DNA of 64,000 bases from SVTX01 sp045132775 (GCA_045132775.1 JBGUSX010000156.1:13798-77797); one strand, 5' to 3'; shown: positions 1 to 9,119, numbered from the stretch's first letter. Notes: generated from the letters alone by a model not told the origin. Translations and numbers: made by a program.

Positions 1-337
1 TGCCTATATACAGAGCTCCGCAAGAGATGTCAGGCAACTCTGTAACGGTGATCTTATCGATCTGCCCGAGGTTCATTGCACACGCAAATCTGTCCGCTGA
101 AAAATTAAGAGCGTTTCCCTTTATTCCTGCTACCGCCATTTGATTTTGATTAGCTATAACGTCAAGAGCGCAGGAAACAGTGTTTTGCTCGCTCGCAATA
201 ACGTTTGCACCCGTGGAAATCAAGGAATGCAGTGCGGAGCTCTGTCCGTCATCCTCTGCGGCAACGGCTGTACACATAAGAGTGCACGCAAGTGCGCCTG
301 CAAACAAAAAAATAAATAATTTGGTTATACCCTTCAT
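1..337 (-). CDS. Secreted protein, N-terminal part only (runs off the left edge)
   Basis: Reading leftward from ATG at 337 gives an open frame to the window edge (about 112 residues). It starts MKGITKLFIFLFAGALACT, a charged start plus hydrophobic core typical of a signal peptide, with likely cleavage near VAA-ED (residues 25-28). The mature part contains a segment beginning LNFSADRFACAMNL and continuing through ITVTELPDISCGALYIG. Similar segments occur, from memory, at the N-terminus of large surface or extracellular Clostridia proteins, but the function is unknown. A GGGAGGA ribosome site lies just upstream of the ATG. The C-terminal bulk is outside the window. Confidence 0.75.
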   Translation of the reverse strand, partial: MKGITKLFIFLFAGALACTLMCTAVAAEDDGQSSALHSLISTGANVIASEQNTVSCALDVIANQNQMAVAGIKGNALNFSADRFACAMNLGQIDKITVTELPDISCGALYIG

Positions 338-469
338 AGCATCCTCCCGAAAAATTCATCTGTAAAATTATATTTTCGGTGTTTTCCAAATATTACGCGG
401 TCTGCCTTTATTTTACCTGTTTATTTTTGAAACAAGTTACAAATTATTCGCACTTTTCCATCTTTCGTG

Positions 470-478
470 TGGTATAAT
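470..478 (+). promoter_or_regulatory. Extended -10 promoter for the 506 gene
   Basis: TGGTATAAT, an extended -10 (TG-N-TATAAT), lies about 28 bp before the ATG at 506. No good -35 hexamer sits at the usual spacing, which fits an extended -10 promoter. Confidence 0.55.
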
Positions 479-505
479 CAGTATATATCTTTTTCGGGGG
501 GCAAA

Positions 506-1459
506 ATGGACTTTATTATTTCTAAAGAGGACTCAGGGCGAACGGTTCTCTCTTTTTTGAAAAATAAAATTAAAATATCACGCTCTGCTCTTGCCTCTCT
601 TAAAAGGATCGAGGACGGGATATGCGCGAACGAAAATCACGTTACGGTACGCTACGTGCTTTGCGAGGGTGACGTTCTTTCAATTCGCGAAAAGGATTCG
701 TTTGACGACGTAAACGACGCGGTCGAGCCACACAGTATTCCTCTTGATGTTATTCTTGAAACGAGCGATCTTTTTTTGATCGACAAGCCGCCTTATATGC
801 CCACTCATCCTTCGCACAATCACACCGATGATACCCTTGCAAACGCGATTGCCCATATCTACAAAGAACGCGAAGAGCCTCTTGTTTTCCGTCCTATAGG
901 CAGGCTTGACAGAAATACGAGCGGGATCTCTCTTGTGGCTAAGCACGCTATTTCGGCTTCTTTTCTCCACTATGCAAAGACTCACGGAATGATAAAAAAG
1001 AAATACGTTGCCTTGCTTGAGGGAAGGATCTGTTCCGACAGCGATTGGCACACCACCACAACGTATATGAAGCGCATGGAGGAAAGTGTTATCGTCAGGT
1101 GTGTCGGTGATGAATCCGACCCCGACTCCTTTATTTCGATAACACATTGGAGGGTGTTGTTTGCAAATGACAACATTAGTTTGGTCGAGGCAATACCCGA
1201 GACCGGACGGACGCATCAGCTGAGAGTTCATTTTGCACATTTGGGTCATCCTATGATCGGTGACGATATATACGGTCAGGAAAGCGAGCTTATCGGCCGG
1301 CACGCGCTCCACGCATACAGTCTCTCGCTCCCTCTTCCGTATGAGGAGAAAATACATACGTTCGTGTCAATGCCTCCCGAGGATATGTCAAAGTGCTTTT
1401 TGGCACTCAGCGGAATTTCTCTTGAAGATATAATACCAAAAGAAAAGGAAAATACATGA
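506..1459 (+). CDS. RluA/RluD-family pseudouridine synthase
   Basis: Predicted to isomerise uridine to pseudouridine in rRNA or tRNA. The 317-aa protein carries GRLDRNTSG at residues 132-140; D135 is the expected catalytic aspartate of the RluA family. TGRTHQLRVHFAHLGHP later in the chain is the other family signature. Residues 1-60 resemble an S4-like RNA-binding head. The ATG at 506 was chosen over an in-frame start at 467 because it follows a GGGGGG-containing ribosome site and the -10 box overlaps the longer N-terminus. The stop overlaps the next gene's start (ATGA), so the two are translationally coupled. The exact target uridine cannot be told; a second paralogue lies at 55797-56789. 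Confidence 0.9.
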   Translation: MDFIISKEDSGRTVLSFLKNKIKISRSALASLKRIEDGICANENHVTVRYVLCEGDVLSIREKDSFDDVNDAVEPHSIPLDVILETSDLFLIDKPPYMPTHPSHNHTDDTLANAIAHIYKEREEPLVFRPIGRLDRNTSGISLVAKHAISASFLHYAKTHGMIKKKYVALLEGRICSDSDWHTTTTYMKRMEESVIVRCVGDESDPDSFISITHWRVLFANDNISLVEAIPETGRTHQLRVHFAHLGHPMIGDDIYGQESELIGRHALHAYSLSLPLPYEEKIHTFVSMPPEDMSKCFLALSGISLEDIIPKEKENT

Positions 1460-2667
1460 AAAAAGAAAAGAAAAAAGCTCCCGTATCGTCGATAGATACC
1501 GAGCAGATAATCAATACTGCGGAATATGATGCTCTCCCACCCGAAGAAAAGGTGCTTTGGGCAAAAATTCATCCCAAATATGAAAAAATACCGCTATGGA
1601 GCAAGATTTCACTTATTTTGCTTGCATTATCGGTTATTGTGTACATTCTGATATGTGTTTCTACGCCTTTTGCTGATTTTTTTAATAAGTACGTAAGCGG
1701 TGCGCTTCGGTTTATCCTTGCACAGATAACGAGCATAATTCCGTTTTCGATCGCTGAATCCGTGATACTGCTGATTCCCGTAATATTGTTCCTGATAATC
1801 CGATACGTATGGAAATACAGGTGCAATACAAGACGCTCGACTATGGTGACCGTTGTCTGCATACTGTCTGTTGCTTCTCTATTTGTTTCGGGATTCGTTC
1901 TGATTTTCTCCGCAGGATATCGCACGACCGAGCTTGACGAAAAGCTTGGTATAGAGACCCAGCCGATTGGTAAATATGATCTTTATAATTCATCGGTATA
2001 TCTTGCGGAAGAGATAAACAAGCTTGCTCCCGAGATAGAATACGATGTAGATGGTTTTTCGGTTATGCCATATTCGATGAGCGAGATGAACACAAAGCTT
2101 CTTGAGGCTTATGACAAATTCTGTGAGAAAAACAAGTTTCTCAACAACTTCCCAAGCCGCCTCAAGCCCGTGCTTATGAGCGAAGGAATGTCTTACGCTC
2201 ACATAACCGGAGTCTATACGTTCTTTACGGGTGAGTCAAATCTCAACGTTGGTTTCCCCGATTACACGATACCTTACACTGCCGCGCACGAGCTCGCTCA
2301 CCAAAGAGGAATTGCCCGTGAGGACGAGGCAAATATGATCGCATTTCTTGTCTGCATGGAATCAGATGACACATATATCAGATACTGTGCGTACGTGAAT
2401 ATGTACGAATACGTTGCAAACGCACTATACAAAGCAGACAAGGAGCTTTTCAAAAAGGCTGACGAAAATCTTGCTCGCGAGGTTTATACCGAGCAGGTAG
2501 CATACAGCAAATTCTTCAAAAAATACCAAAAATCCGTGACGAGTCAGATAAGCGGTACGGTCAACGATATTTACCTTCAATCTCAAGGTACTGTGGGTAA
2601 AAAAAGCTACGGAATGGTCGTTGATATAACGGTCGCATATCTTAAAGATCTCGGTCATATAGAATAA
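1456..2667 (+). CDS. DUF3810 family membrane metallopeptidase-like protein
   Basis: A 403-aa protein with three hydrophobic segments near residues 51-68, 102-118 and 130-153, then a large soluble domain. HELAH at residues 278-282, followed by a conserved ExxNMIAF around 291-297, looks like a zinc-metallopeptidase core (HExxH plus a downstream glutamate), characteristic of DUF3810. The family function is not established; peptidase activity is inference from the motif. It overlaps the pseudouridine synthase by 4 bp, so the pair is an operon. A strong hairpin terminator follows immediately. Confidence 0.82.
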   Translation: MKKEKKKAPVSSIDTEQIINTAEYDALPPEEKVLWAKIHPKYEKIPLWSKISLILLALSVIVYILICVSTPFADFFNKYVSGALRFILAQITSIIPFSIAESVILLIPVILFLIIRYVWKYRCNTRRSTMVTVVCILSVASLFVSGFVLIFSAGYRTTELDEKLGIETQPIGKYDLYNSSVYLAEEINKLAPEIEYDVDGFSVMPYSMSEMNTKLLEAYDKFCEKNKFLNNFPSRLKPVLMSEGMSYAHITGVYTFFTGESNLNVGFPDYTIPYTAAHELAHQRGIAREDEANMIAFLVCMESDDTYIRYCAYVNMYEYVANALYKADKELFKKADENLAREVYTEQVAYSKFFKKYQKSVTSQISGTVNDIYLQSQGTVGKKSYGMVVDITVAYLKDLGHIE

Positions 2668-2702
2668 AAATATCCGCCGACAGCTATCGGCGGATATTTT
2701 TA
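2668..2702. terminator. Bidirectional intrinsic terminator
   Basis: Perfect 13-bp arms at 2668-2680 and 2687-2699, loop of 6 nt, with A and T runs on the two sides. It serves the convergent genes 1456-2667 and 2700-3545 and its right arm abuts the stop codon of the latter. Confidence 0.9.
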
Positions 2703-3545
2703 TTCGTAATATTTTTCAACTAATCCTTTGAGATATTTCATTGATCTTGCGATCTCATCTGCCTGCGCACCGTCGCGGATCTCACGTTCAATAGTAACGA
2801 AGCGGTCATATCCGAGATCGTGAAGCATTGAAAACACCTTTTCAAAATCAACGTGTCCTTCTCCAATATTCACTTCCTTGCCTATCCTACGCGGGTCTGT
2901 GGGCGGAAGTCCGTCCTTTGCGTGAACATTGCGCACGTATTTGCCGTACGTATATAACGCATCGACGGGGTTTCCGAACCCGTACATAATTATGTTTCCT
3001 GTGTCAAGGTTTATGAAAACGTTGTCAAGTCCGATGTCTCCGATGAGTCGCAAAAGGCTTATAGGTGACTCGCCGCCTGTCTCGAAAAGGAAATTCATTT
3101 CATTCTTTTTCAGTGCTTCGGCGATGATCCTTACCGAACAGACCATTTCGGAATACTCACGCTCGAAAGGATTGTTCGGCACGTGTCCTGAATGGACGAT
3201 CATATCGGTTACACCGAGTCTTTTCATAAAAGGAATGACTGACAAGATATACTTTGTTCGGCTTTCACGGAATGCGGGAGAGTTCAAGCCCGCATTATGA
3301 AAATCAAAGAAATTATCGAACTTCGTATAGGGGTCGCGGTACCCTGCAAACTGTGCAGATATCTCGATACCGTGCTTCTCTGCAGATTCTCTGATAATAT
3401 CCGCATCGTTAAGGTTATACACCTCAGGCTTGTAAACAAGCTGGCAGGAATCAAGACCCATTGCTTTTATTTCAGAAAATTTCTCGTCACATACGGCTTT
3501 AATGTCCGCACCCTCGGGAATTCTCACAAAAGTTCCGAATTTCAT
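2700..3545 (-). CDS. Sugar phosphate isomerase/epimerase (xylose isomerase-like TIM barrel)
   Basis: A 281-aa protein of the AP-endonuclease-2/xylose-isomerase-like TIM barrel family. Likely metal and substrate ligands are E155 (FLFETGGES), D181 (INLDTGN), H208 (NVHAKDG) and a glutamate in TIERE near residue 260. Family members isomerise or epimerise keto-sugars or inositol derivatives; the substrate here is unknown. ATG at 3545 was chosen over a longer frame to 3587 because the longer form overlaps the upstream gene, and AAGGAG lies ahead of 3545. It lies 16 bp after the Gfo/Idh/MocA dehydrogenase gene, implying a two-gene sugar-catabolic operon. Confidence 0.85.
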   Translation of the reverse strand: MKFGTFVRIPEGADIKAVCDEKFSEIKAMGLDSCQLVYKPEVYNLNDADIIRESAEKHGIEISAQFAGYRDPYTKFDNFFDFHNAGLNSPAFRESRTKYILSVIPFMKRLGVTDMIVHSGHVPNNPFEREYSEMVCSVRIIAEALKKNEMNFLFETGGESPISLLRLIGDIGLDNVFINLDTGNIIMYGFGNPVDALYTYGKYVRNVHAKDGLPPTDPRRIGKEVNIGEGHVDFEKVFSMLHDLGYDRFVTIEREIRDGAQADEIARSMKYLKGLVEKYYE

Positions 3546-3561
3546 TTTTACTCTCTGCTCC

Positions 3562-4644
3562 TTATTTGCCTGCAAACATTTCTTCAACAGTCACGGCTCT
3601 TCCAAGCTGACTCGAAAGCTTGGCGGCATCAACAGCTACCTGGCTATAAAGTCCCTCGGAGATCGTTGCGGCATATTCATCTCTGTTGCCCATAAGAAGA
3701 TCGACGAAGGAACGGCTCTGTCCGCGCGCCTTGAATTCTGCGGGGACCTCGATCTCAACGAATGTATCAGTTGCAACGTTTTCTCCCGTACAACGAAGAA
3801 GCACCTGTTTGCCCTTATCGTATATGAAGCGAAGCGCTCCCTTTGAACCGATAACATAAAACTCTATCTTGTCCTTTTCGGTCGTGACAGTTCTCGATAC
3901 ACTTATATTGGCACCTATGCCGCTCTTCATTTTACAGATGACCTCAGCCCAGTCATCAGTTGTTACATCACCCCATTCATCTGAATCGATAAGCTGACGG
4001 CGCTTGACTATGGTTCCTCTCTCGCAGGAGATCCTGTCAAACTCCTGTCCAAAAAATCTGATAGTATCGAACATATGAGAACCGAGGTCACAAAGAACTC
4101 CCGAGCTTGCTCGCTCCTCTATGAATCTCCACTCAAGGCGGCGTCCTTCCCACAATCCGCTGTTCTTGATACAGTTGATGTAAAGATGATAGATCTCCCC
4201 GATCTCGCCTTGATCTATAAGGTATTTCATATATCGTGGAAAATCACGATAACGCCAGGAGAAGCAGACGAATACGGGAAGTCCCTTTTCTTTTGCTTTT
4301 TTCTCAATTGCCAAGCTCTCATCAAAATCCATACCTATAGGCTTTTCTATGCTGACTGCAAGTCCTGCATCCAGTGCCGCGAGCGCGATCTTTGCGTGAG
4401 CATCGTTTGACGTACAGATGTCTACTGCATCAACAAGACCGCTTGCGATGAGGTCACGGTAATCGGCATATCTGTTTTCTTCGGGAATGCTGAGTCTGTC
4501 GCCTGTTTTTTTGAGAGCCTTGGGATCGATATCACAGATCGCGGTTATTTCGCAATCATCCATACAATTTTCAAGATAACCTGGGATATGCGCTGCGTTA
4601 CATATTCCTCCCGTTCCAATAAGTCCGATCCTGATCTTTTTCAT
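3562..4644 (-). CDS. Gfo/Idh/MocA family NAD(P)-dependent oxidoreductase
   Basis: A 360-aa predicted sugar or inositol dehydrogenase. The N-terminal Rossmann motif is GLIGTGGICNAAHIPGY (residues 7-23) and the family EKP triad is E100-K101-P102, with K101 the expected catalytic lysine. The C-terminal half is the usual alpha/beta oligomerisation and substrate domain. It is the promoter-proximal gene of an operon with the TIM-barrel isomerase, and is divergent from an AraC regulator. The joint presence suggests oxidation-isomerisation of a sugar or polyol; the substrate is not readable. Confidence 0.9.
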   Translation of the reverse strand: MKKIRIGLIGTGGICNAAHIPGYLENCMDDCEITAICDIDPKALKKTGDRLSIPEENRYADYRDLIASGLVDAVDICTSNDAHAKIALAALDAGLAVSIEKPIGMDFDESLAIEKKAKEKGLPVFVCFSWRYRDFPRYMKYLIDQGEIGEIYHLYINCIKNSGLWEGRRLEWRFIEERASSGVLCDLGSHMFDTIRFFGQEFDRISCERGTIVKRRQLIDSDEWGDVTTDDWAEVICKMKSGIGANISVSRTVTTEKDKIEFYVIGSKGALRFIYDKGKQVLLRCTGENVATDTFVEIEVPAEFKARGQSRSFVDLLMGNRDEYAATISEGLYSQVAVDAAKLSSQLGRAVTVEEMFAGK

Positions 4645-4697
4645 ATTTGTTACTTCCTTTCAAGATACGTTTTTGAGACATCTCGCCCCACGGTTTC

Positions 4698-4726
4698 ATT
4701 ATAGGTGAAAAAAACTGCTTTTTCAA
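4698..4726 (-). promoter_or_regulatory. Promoter for the oxidoreductase-isomerase operon
   Basis: On the minus strand TTGAAA, 17-bp spacer, TATAAT, ending 54 bp before the start at 4644. Confidence 0.75.
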
Positions 4727-4776
4727 GAGAGTATTCGTGCATAAAAATGTATTATTCGATTTTTTTATAAAATCTA

Positions 4777-4804
4777 TTGACTTTTTGTAGACTCGGTGTA
4801 AAAT
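4777..4804 (+). promoter_or_regulatory. Promoter for the AraC-type regulator
   Basis: TTGACT, 16-bp spacer, TAAAAT, 25 bp upstream of the TTG start at 4829. It is back-to-back with the 4698-4726 promoter, about 50 bp apart, the arrangement expected if the regulator acts on both. Confidence 0.6.
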
Positions 4805-4828
4805 AAGAGATATGAGAGGTGATATATA

Positions 4829-5635
4829 TTGACGAGAATTGAAATGAACAACATACCATTTGTAGATTTTGATGTTAAAGGTATAAAAGCAAGCAACGCT
4901 GCTTTTTTTGCCAACACAGATGTTGACTATATGATAGAAGGCAGACAAAGATATCTTATCCATATTTTAACGGACGGAACGAGAATCTACAAAACCGAGA
5001 AGGAATCGGTCACTGTGAGCTCGGGAACACTTATGTTCCTGCCTCACGGAACAAAATATTATACAAAGGCTCTCGATGTTGGTAAAACATACTGCAAGGG
5101 ATTGAGTGTGATATTTGATCTGGTGGATCAGGATGGAAATATGGTAGAGCTTGAAAATGACACGTTGCATATCAGGCATGATACACGGGGGGTTTTAGTA
5201 AAGCGCTGCGAGGCGATGCTGAAATGCACTCTTGAAAAGCCCGACAACATTCTTGAGATAAAGAGTCTTCTCCTTCGTCTTATTTCCGAAATTGTCAGTG
5301 ATCCGAAAAAAATCCCTCCTGCCGAGCTTACTCCCGCATTCGATATGCTCTCAACGCGGTATAAGGAAAATCTCCCCGTCAAAGAGTATGCTGACAAGTG
5401 TCATATGAGTGAGAGCTACTTTCGCAAGAAGTTTACAGAATTCACCGGAAGATCTCCGATACAGTATCGCAATGAATTGCGTTTTGCTGAAGCCAGGAGG
5501 CTTTACTCGGAGGGTGCAACCATAAACGAGATTGCGAATGAGCTGGGGTTCTTCGATGCGGGATATTTCTCAAAAATGTACAAGAAATTTAACGGACACA
5601 CACTGAAAAGCGAGTCTGACAAGGATATGATCTGA
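4829..5635 (+). CDS. AraC-family transcriptional regulator
   Basis: A 268-aa protein with an N-terminal cupin-like ligand domain (about 1-150) and a C-terminal AraC double helix-turn-helix (about 168-262), including CHMSESYFRKKFTEFTGRSP and INEIANELGFFDAGYFSKMY. The start is TTG at 4829, supported by AGAGGTGAT about 7 bp upstream; an in-frame ATG at 4844 has no clear ribosome site. It is divergent from the dehydrogenase/isomerase operon and is probably its sugar-responsive regulator (inference from position). Confidence 0.88.
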   Translation: MTRIEMNNIPFVDFDVKGIKASNAAFFANTDVDYMIEGRQRYLIHILTDGTRIYKTEKESVTVSSGTLMFLPHGTKYYTKALDVGKTYCKGLSVIFDLVDQDGNMVELENDTLHIRHDTRGVLVKRCEAMLKCTLEKPDNILEIKSLLLRLISEIVSDPKKIPPAELTPAFDMLSTRYKENLPVKEYADKCHMSESYFRKKFTEFTGRSPIQYRNELRFAEARRLYSEGATINEIANELGFFDAGYFSKMYKKFNGHTLKSESDKDMI

Positions 5636-5706
5636 GCGATCGCTCTATCTCGGAACCCACAAAAGACGTGCTGAAGCTACACTAAAAATTTAATAAAAGA
5701 TTGTCA

Positions 5707-5748
5707 AAAAATCGCCTCACGGCATAAAATAAACGTGAGGCGATTTTT
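5707..5748 (+). terminator. Intrinsic terminator after the AraC gene
   Basis: Stem AAAATCGCCTCAC pairs with GTGAGGCGATTTT, followed by a T run. A second weaker hairpin with a T run follows at 5768-5811. Confidence 0.85.
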
Positions 5749-6001
5749 GTATTTTTATGCATTTTTAATGTCGCACTGTATTGATATATGGATACAACGA
5801 CATAATTTTTTGTATGTTTTAATATTTTATTCATCCTATATTCATCTTTCGTGTCTTTAGACTTGTTTTGTTAAAAAATACAACCTTTTAAATCAAATTT
5901 AGAACATTCGTATTTTCTGCTTTGTCATATATATTTCTTTCGTTTTTAGTTTTTATTTTTACAAAAAATGTAAATAAATTATAAACATTTCCCTTTTGAT
6001 A
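5749..6001. other. AT-rich intergenic stretch without a gene
   Basis: Very AT-rich. Apart from the hairpin at 5768-5811 (ATGTCG...CGACAT arms, then TTTTTT) no open frame with a ribosome site, RNA gene or repeat is recognisable. Confidence 0.6.
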
Positions 6002-6030
6002 TTTACATTTTTATGCATATATGATATAAT
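6002..6030 (+). promoter_or_regulatory. Promoter of murA
   Basis: TTTACA at 6002-6007, 17-bp spacer, TATAAT at 6025-6030. The implied leader to the ATG at 6158 is about 120 nt and contains a small GTCGG/CCGAC hairpin at 6082-6096. Confidence 0.8.
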
Positions 6031-6157
6031 ATATACATCGCACGAATAAAGAAAATAACATAATTCGACAGCTTATTTACAGTCGGTGCTCCCGACGAAA
6101 TTATAAAATAAATTTACTTCACGGTGACGTCATCATCGCGAAATTCAGGAGGAAATT

Positions 6158-7450
6158 ATGGAACAGATCATCATCAACGGCGGCTCTCCCCTTTACGGTA
6201 ACGTTTCTATCGGCGGTATGAAAAATGCTGCCCTCCCTGTTATTTGCGCTTGCGCACTTAACGAGGAGACATGCATCATCGATAACATTCCTCCCGTAAG
6301 CGACATTGAGACTCTTCTCAATATCCTTGCATCTATGGGCGCACACATCAACAGACTTTCCAAATTCTCGGTTGAGATCAACTGCAGGAATCTTATTCCC
6401 TGCTCCTCCCCCATGGAGCTCGCAAATCAGCTCCGCGGATCCTCTTATCTTCTCGGTGCAGAATTCGGTCGCTTTGGTAAAGCGAGCGTTTCTCATCCCG
6501 GCGGATGCAGCATCGGTGCGCGTCCTCTTGACCTCCACATGAAGGCTTTTGAGGCTCTTGGTGCTGATTGCTACCACAAGAACGGCAGACTTGAGGTTGA
6601 AGCAGAAACAGGCAGACCCGTCGGAAGCAACATCTACTTTGACAAGGTTTCTGTCGGTGCTACCGCTAATGCTATTCTTGCCTCTGTTCTTGCTGACGGT
6701 GTTACGACAATTGATAACGCGGCTCGCGAGCCTCATATCGTTGACCTTGCGGTATTCCTTAACGCATGCGGTGCAAATATCACCGGTGCAGGTACTTCTG
6801 TAATCAAAATCAAGGGTGTAGAAAAGCTCCACGGTTGCCGTTACTCTATCATTCCCGATATGATCGAAGCAGGTACATACATGGCTGCTGTTGCCGCAAC
6901 AGGCGGAAGAGTTACCGTTACCAACGTTATCCCCAAGCACCTTGAAGTTATCTCTATGAAGCTTGAGGAGGCAGGCGCTACCGTTACCGTTGGCGACGAT
7001 TATGTAACTGTTGAAAGCACAGGCAAGCTCAATGGTATCAACATCGTTACTCAGCCCTACCCCGGATTCGCAACGGATATGCAGGCTCAGTTTGGTGCTA
7101 TGCTCTGCTTTGCAGAAGGAACATCCACTATTACTGAAAACATTTTCAACAGCAGATTCCAGTACACCGACGAGCTCTCCAAGATGGGCGCTGACATCAA
7201 GGTTGACGGAAATCACGCAGTCATTCGCGGCGGCGCAAGGCTCTCCGGTGCTCCCCTCATGTCTCACGACCTTCGCGCAGGCGCAGCTATGGTTATCGCT
7301 GCTCTTGCAACCAATGATTGCTCTGTTGTGAGCGGTATTGACAAGATAGAACGCGGATATCATAATATTGTAGGAAAGCTTCAGGCACTTGGCGCTGATA
7401 TTCAAAAAAAATCTGTTGTCAAGGACGAGCAGATCTCTTCTATGATGTAA
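6158..7450 (+). CDS. murA: UDP-N-acetylglucosamine 1-carboxyvinyltransferase
   Basis: Transfers enolpyruvate from PEP to UDP-GlcNAc, the first committed step of peptidoglycan synthesis, in the cytoplasm. At 430 aa it has normal family length. C117 in GGCSIGARPLDLH is the catalytic cysteine attacked by fosfomycin, so the enzyme is of the fosfomycin-sensitive type. KNAALPV near residues 22-28 carries the conserved Lys-Asn pair. The start is set by AGGAGG 6 bp upstream. It stands alone with its own promoter and is followed by spoIVA. Firmicutes often carry two paralogues (murAA/murAB); which one this is cannot be decided here. Confidence 0.95.
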   Translation: MEQIIINGGSPLYGNVSIGGMKNAALPVICACALNEETCIIDNIPPVSDIETLLNILASMGAHINRLSKFSVEINCRNLIPCSSPMELANQLRGSSYLLGAEFGRFGKASVSHPGGCSIGARPLDLHMKAFEALGADCYHKNGRLEVEAETGRPVGSNIYFDKVSVGATANAILASVLADGVTTIDNAAREPHIVDLAVFLNACGANITGAGTSVIKIKGVEKLHGCRYSIIPDMIEAGTYMAAVAATGGRVTVTNVIPKHLEVISMKLEEAGATVTVGDDYVTVESTGKLNGINIVTQPYPGFATDMQAQFGAMLCFAEGTSTITENIFNSRFQYTDELSKMGADIKVDGNHAVIRGGARLSGAPLMSHDLRAGAAMVIAALATNDCSVVSGIDKIERGYHNIVGKLQALGADIQKKSVVKDEQISSMM

Positions 7451-7472
7451 TTCAATGATCTTAGCAAAATAA

Positions 7473-7501
7473 TCATAAATAAAACCATCCTCTCATATAT
7501 T
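7473..7501 (+). promoter_or_regulatory. Possible sigma-E-type promoter for spoIVA
   Basis: CATATATT at 7494-7501 resembles the mother-cell sigma-E -10 (CATACAAT-like), with an ATAAAT-containing box upstream. spoIVA is sigma-E controlled in Bacillus subtilis; no good vegetative promoter is seen in the 91-bp gap. Weak match. Confidence 0.35.
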
Positions 7502-7541
7502 TTAGCGAAAACACATCGTCTAAAAATATGGGAGGATTTTT

Positions 7542-9020
7542 ATGGCAGAGCATTCTATTTATCAGGACATAGCACAAAGAACGGGCGGAGATATTTATAT
7601 CGGTGTTGTCGGTCCCGTCAGAACAGGTAAATCAACTTTTATCAAGCGATTCATGGAGGCATTGGTGCTCCCTAACATTGCAGAGGGATATTCCAGAGAG
7701 CGCGCCAGAGACGAAATGCCTCAGAGCGCTGCGGGAAAAACAGTTATGACGACAGAGCCCAAATTTATTCCCGACGAAGCGGTATCTATCAATATTGATT
7801 CCTGCTCTACGTTCAGAGTTAAGATGGTCGATTGCGTAGGTTACATCGTGCCCGAAGCACTTGGTACTATTGAGGACGGACAGCCCCGAATGGTTCGCAC
7901 ACCGTGGCGCGAGGATCCTATGCCCTTCGTAGAGGCGGCGGAGATGGGCACGCACAAGGTAATAAGCGAGCATTCGACGATCGGTATGCTCGTCACAACT
8001 GACGGCACTATCGGAGACATATCTAGACCGAGCTACGTGGAGGCTGAGGAGCGAATAGTCAACGAGCTCAAAGCACTCGGGAAGCCCTTTGCAGTAATAC
8101 TGAATTCGGCTCGTCCTCAAAGCGACGATGCTATCGCGCTAGCCTACGAGCTTGAGGCAAAATACGGCGTTCCCGTTGCTCTCGTTTCCTGTATTGATCT
8201 TGATGCGGAGGATATCAGACATATTCTCGAGCTCGTTCTTCACGAGTTCCCTGTTTGCGAGGTCAGAATTTCCCTGCCCGAATGGACTACCGCACTTGAC
8301 GATTCGCACAAGATAAAGGCTTCTCTTTTGGACGACATTAAGGGTTGCGCGGAAAACATTTCAAAGGCGGGAGATATTAAGGATGCATTTTCTCCTCTTT
8401 CTGCAAACGAGTTTATCAAGTCGGCAACGGTAAACGAGATAGATCTCGGCACGGGATGTGCGAGTATTTCGGTAACAATGAAGGACGGACTTTACTACGA
8501 CGTTATCAGCGAGCTTACGGGATTTGACGTAAGCGGTGAGGAAGAGCTCATTTCCCTTCTTAAATCTCTCGCAGAGATGAAGGAGAGGTATGACAGAGTT
8601 GAATCTGCCCTCGATGAAGCCGAGGAAAACGGCTACGGAATAGTTATGCCCGATATAAGAGAGTTGCACCTTGCTGACCCCGAGATCGTAAAGCAGGCGG
8701 GTGGATACGGTGTAAGACTTCGCGCATCTGCGCAATCTATTCACATGATCAGAGCAAATATTGAAACCGAGATAAACCCGATCGTCGGAACCGAGCAGCA
8801 ATCTGAAGATCTTGTGAAATATATGCTCAAGGAGTTCGAGGAGGATCCCGGGCGCATCTGGAGCTCCAATATGTTTGGCAAGAGCCTTTATGAGCTCGTT
8901 AACGAGGGACTTCATTCCAAGCTTGAGCACATGCCCGAGGCATCGAGAACCAAGCTTTCCGAAACTCTTGAACGCATCATCAATGAGGGCAGCGGCGGTC
9001 TTATTTGCATTATTCTTTAA
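7542..9020 (+). CDS. spoIVA: Stage IV sporulation protein A (spore coat basement ATPase)
   Basis: SpoIVA polymerises around the forespore by ATP hydrolysis and anchors the coat. The 492-aa length matches the family. The Walker A GPVRTGKS is at residues 24-31 and the C-terminus ends GGLICIIL, a very conserved SpoIVA tail. A GGGAGGA ribosome site precedes the ATG. It is monocistronic, with its own hairpin terminator. Its presence is the clearest evidence that the organism can form endospores. Confidence 0.96.
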   Translation: MAEHSIYQDIAQRTGGDIYIGVVGPVRTGKSTFIKRFMEALVLPNIAEGYSRERARDEMPQSAAGKTVMTTEPKFIPDEAVSINIDSCSTFRVKMVDCVGYIVPEALGTIEDGQPRMVRTPWREDPMPFVEAAEMGTHKVISEHSTIGMLVTTDGTIGDISRPSYVEAEERIVNELKALGKPFAVILNSARPQSDDAIALAYELEAKYGVPVALVSCIDLDAEDIRHILELVLHEFPVCEVRISLPEWTTALDDSHKIKASLLDDIKGCAENISKAGDIKDAFSPLSANEFIKSATVNEIDLGTGCASISVTMKDGLYYDVISELTGFDVSGEEELISLLKSLAEMKERYDRVESALDEAEENGYGIVMPDIRELHLADPEIVKQAGGYGVRLRASAQSIHMIRANIETEINPIVGTEQQSEDLVKYMLKEFEEDPGRIWSSNMFGKSLYELVNEGLHSKLEHMPEASRTKLSETLERIINEGSGGLICIIL

Positions 9021-9040
9021 GTATTATATTATAAATGTAG

Positions 9041-9072
9041 AAATCCAACACGAAAAGTGTTGGATTTTCTTT
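9041..9072 (+). terminator. Intrinsic terminator of spoIVA
   Basis: AAATCCAACAC pairs with GTGTTGGATTT, short A-rich loop, then a T-rich run. Confidence 0.88.
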
Positions 9073-9090
9073 TTTACAACCAATATTTTA

Positions 9091-9119
9091 TTGAAAAATG
9101 TATGTCGATGTGATATAAT
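9091..9119 (+). promoter_or_regulatory. Promoter of the accessory cluster
   Basis: TTGAAA at 9091-9096, 17-bp spacer, TATAAT at 9114-9119, 38 bp ahead of the ATG at 9158. It can serve the co-directional genes to about 12204. Confidence 0.8.

Noticed and set aside
680..1357. A 225-aa frame antisense to the first pseudouridine synthase
   Set aside because: Same reason: fully overlapped by a gene with clear catalytic motifs, no start signal, no known motif.
6119..7405. A 428-aa open frame antisense to murA
   Set aside because: It lies entirely within and opposite to murA, has no ribosome site and no recognisable motif; it is a consequence of the codon usage in murA.
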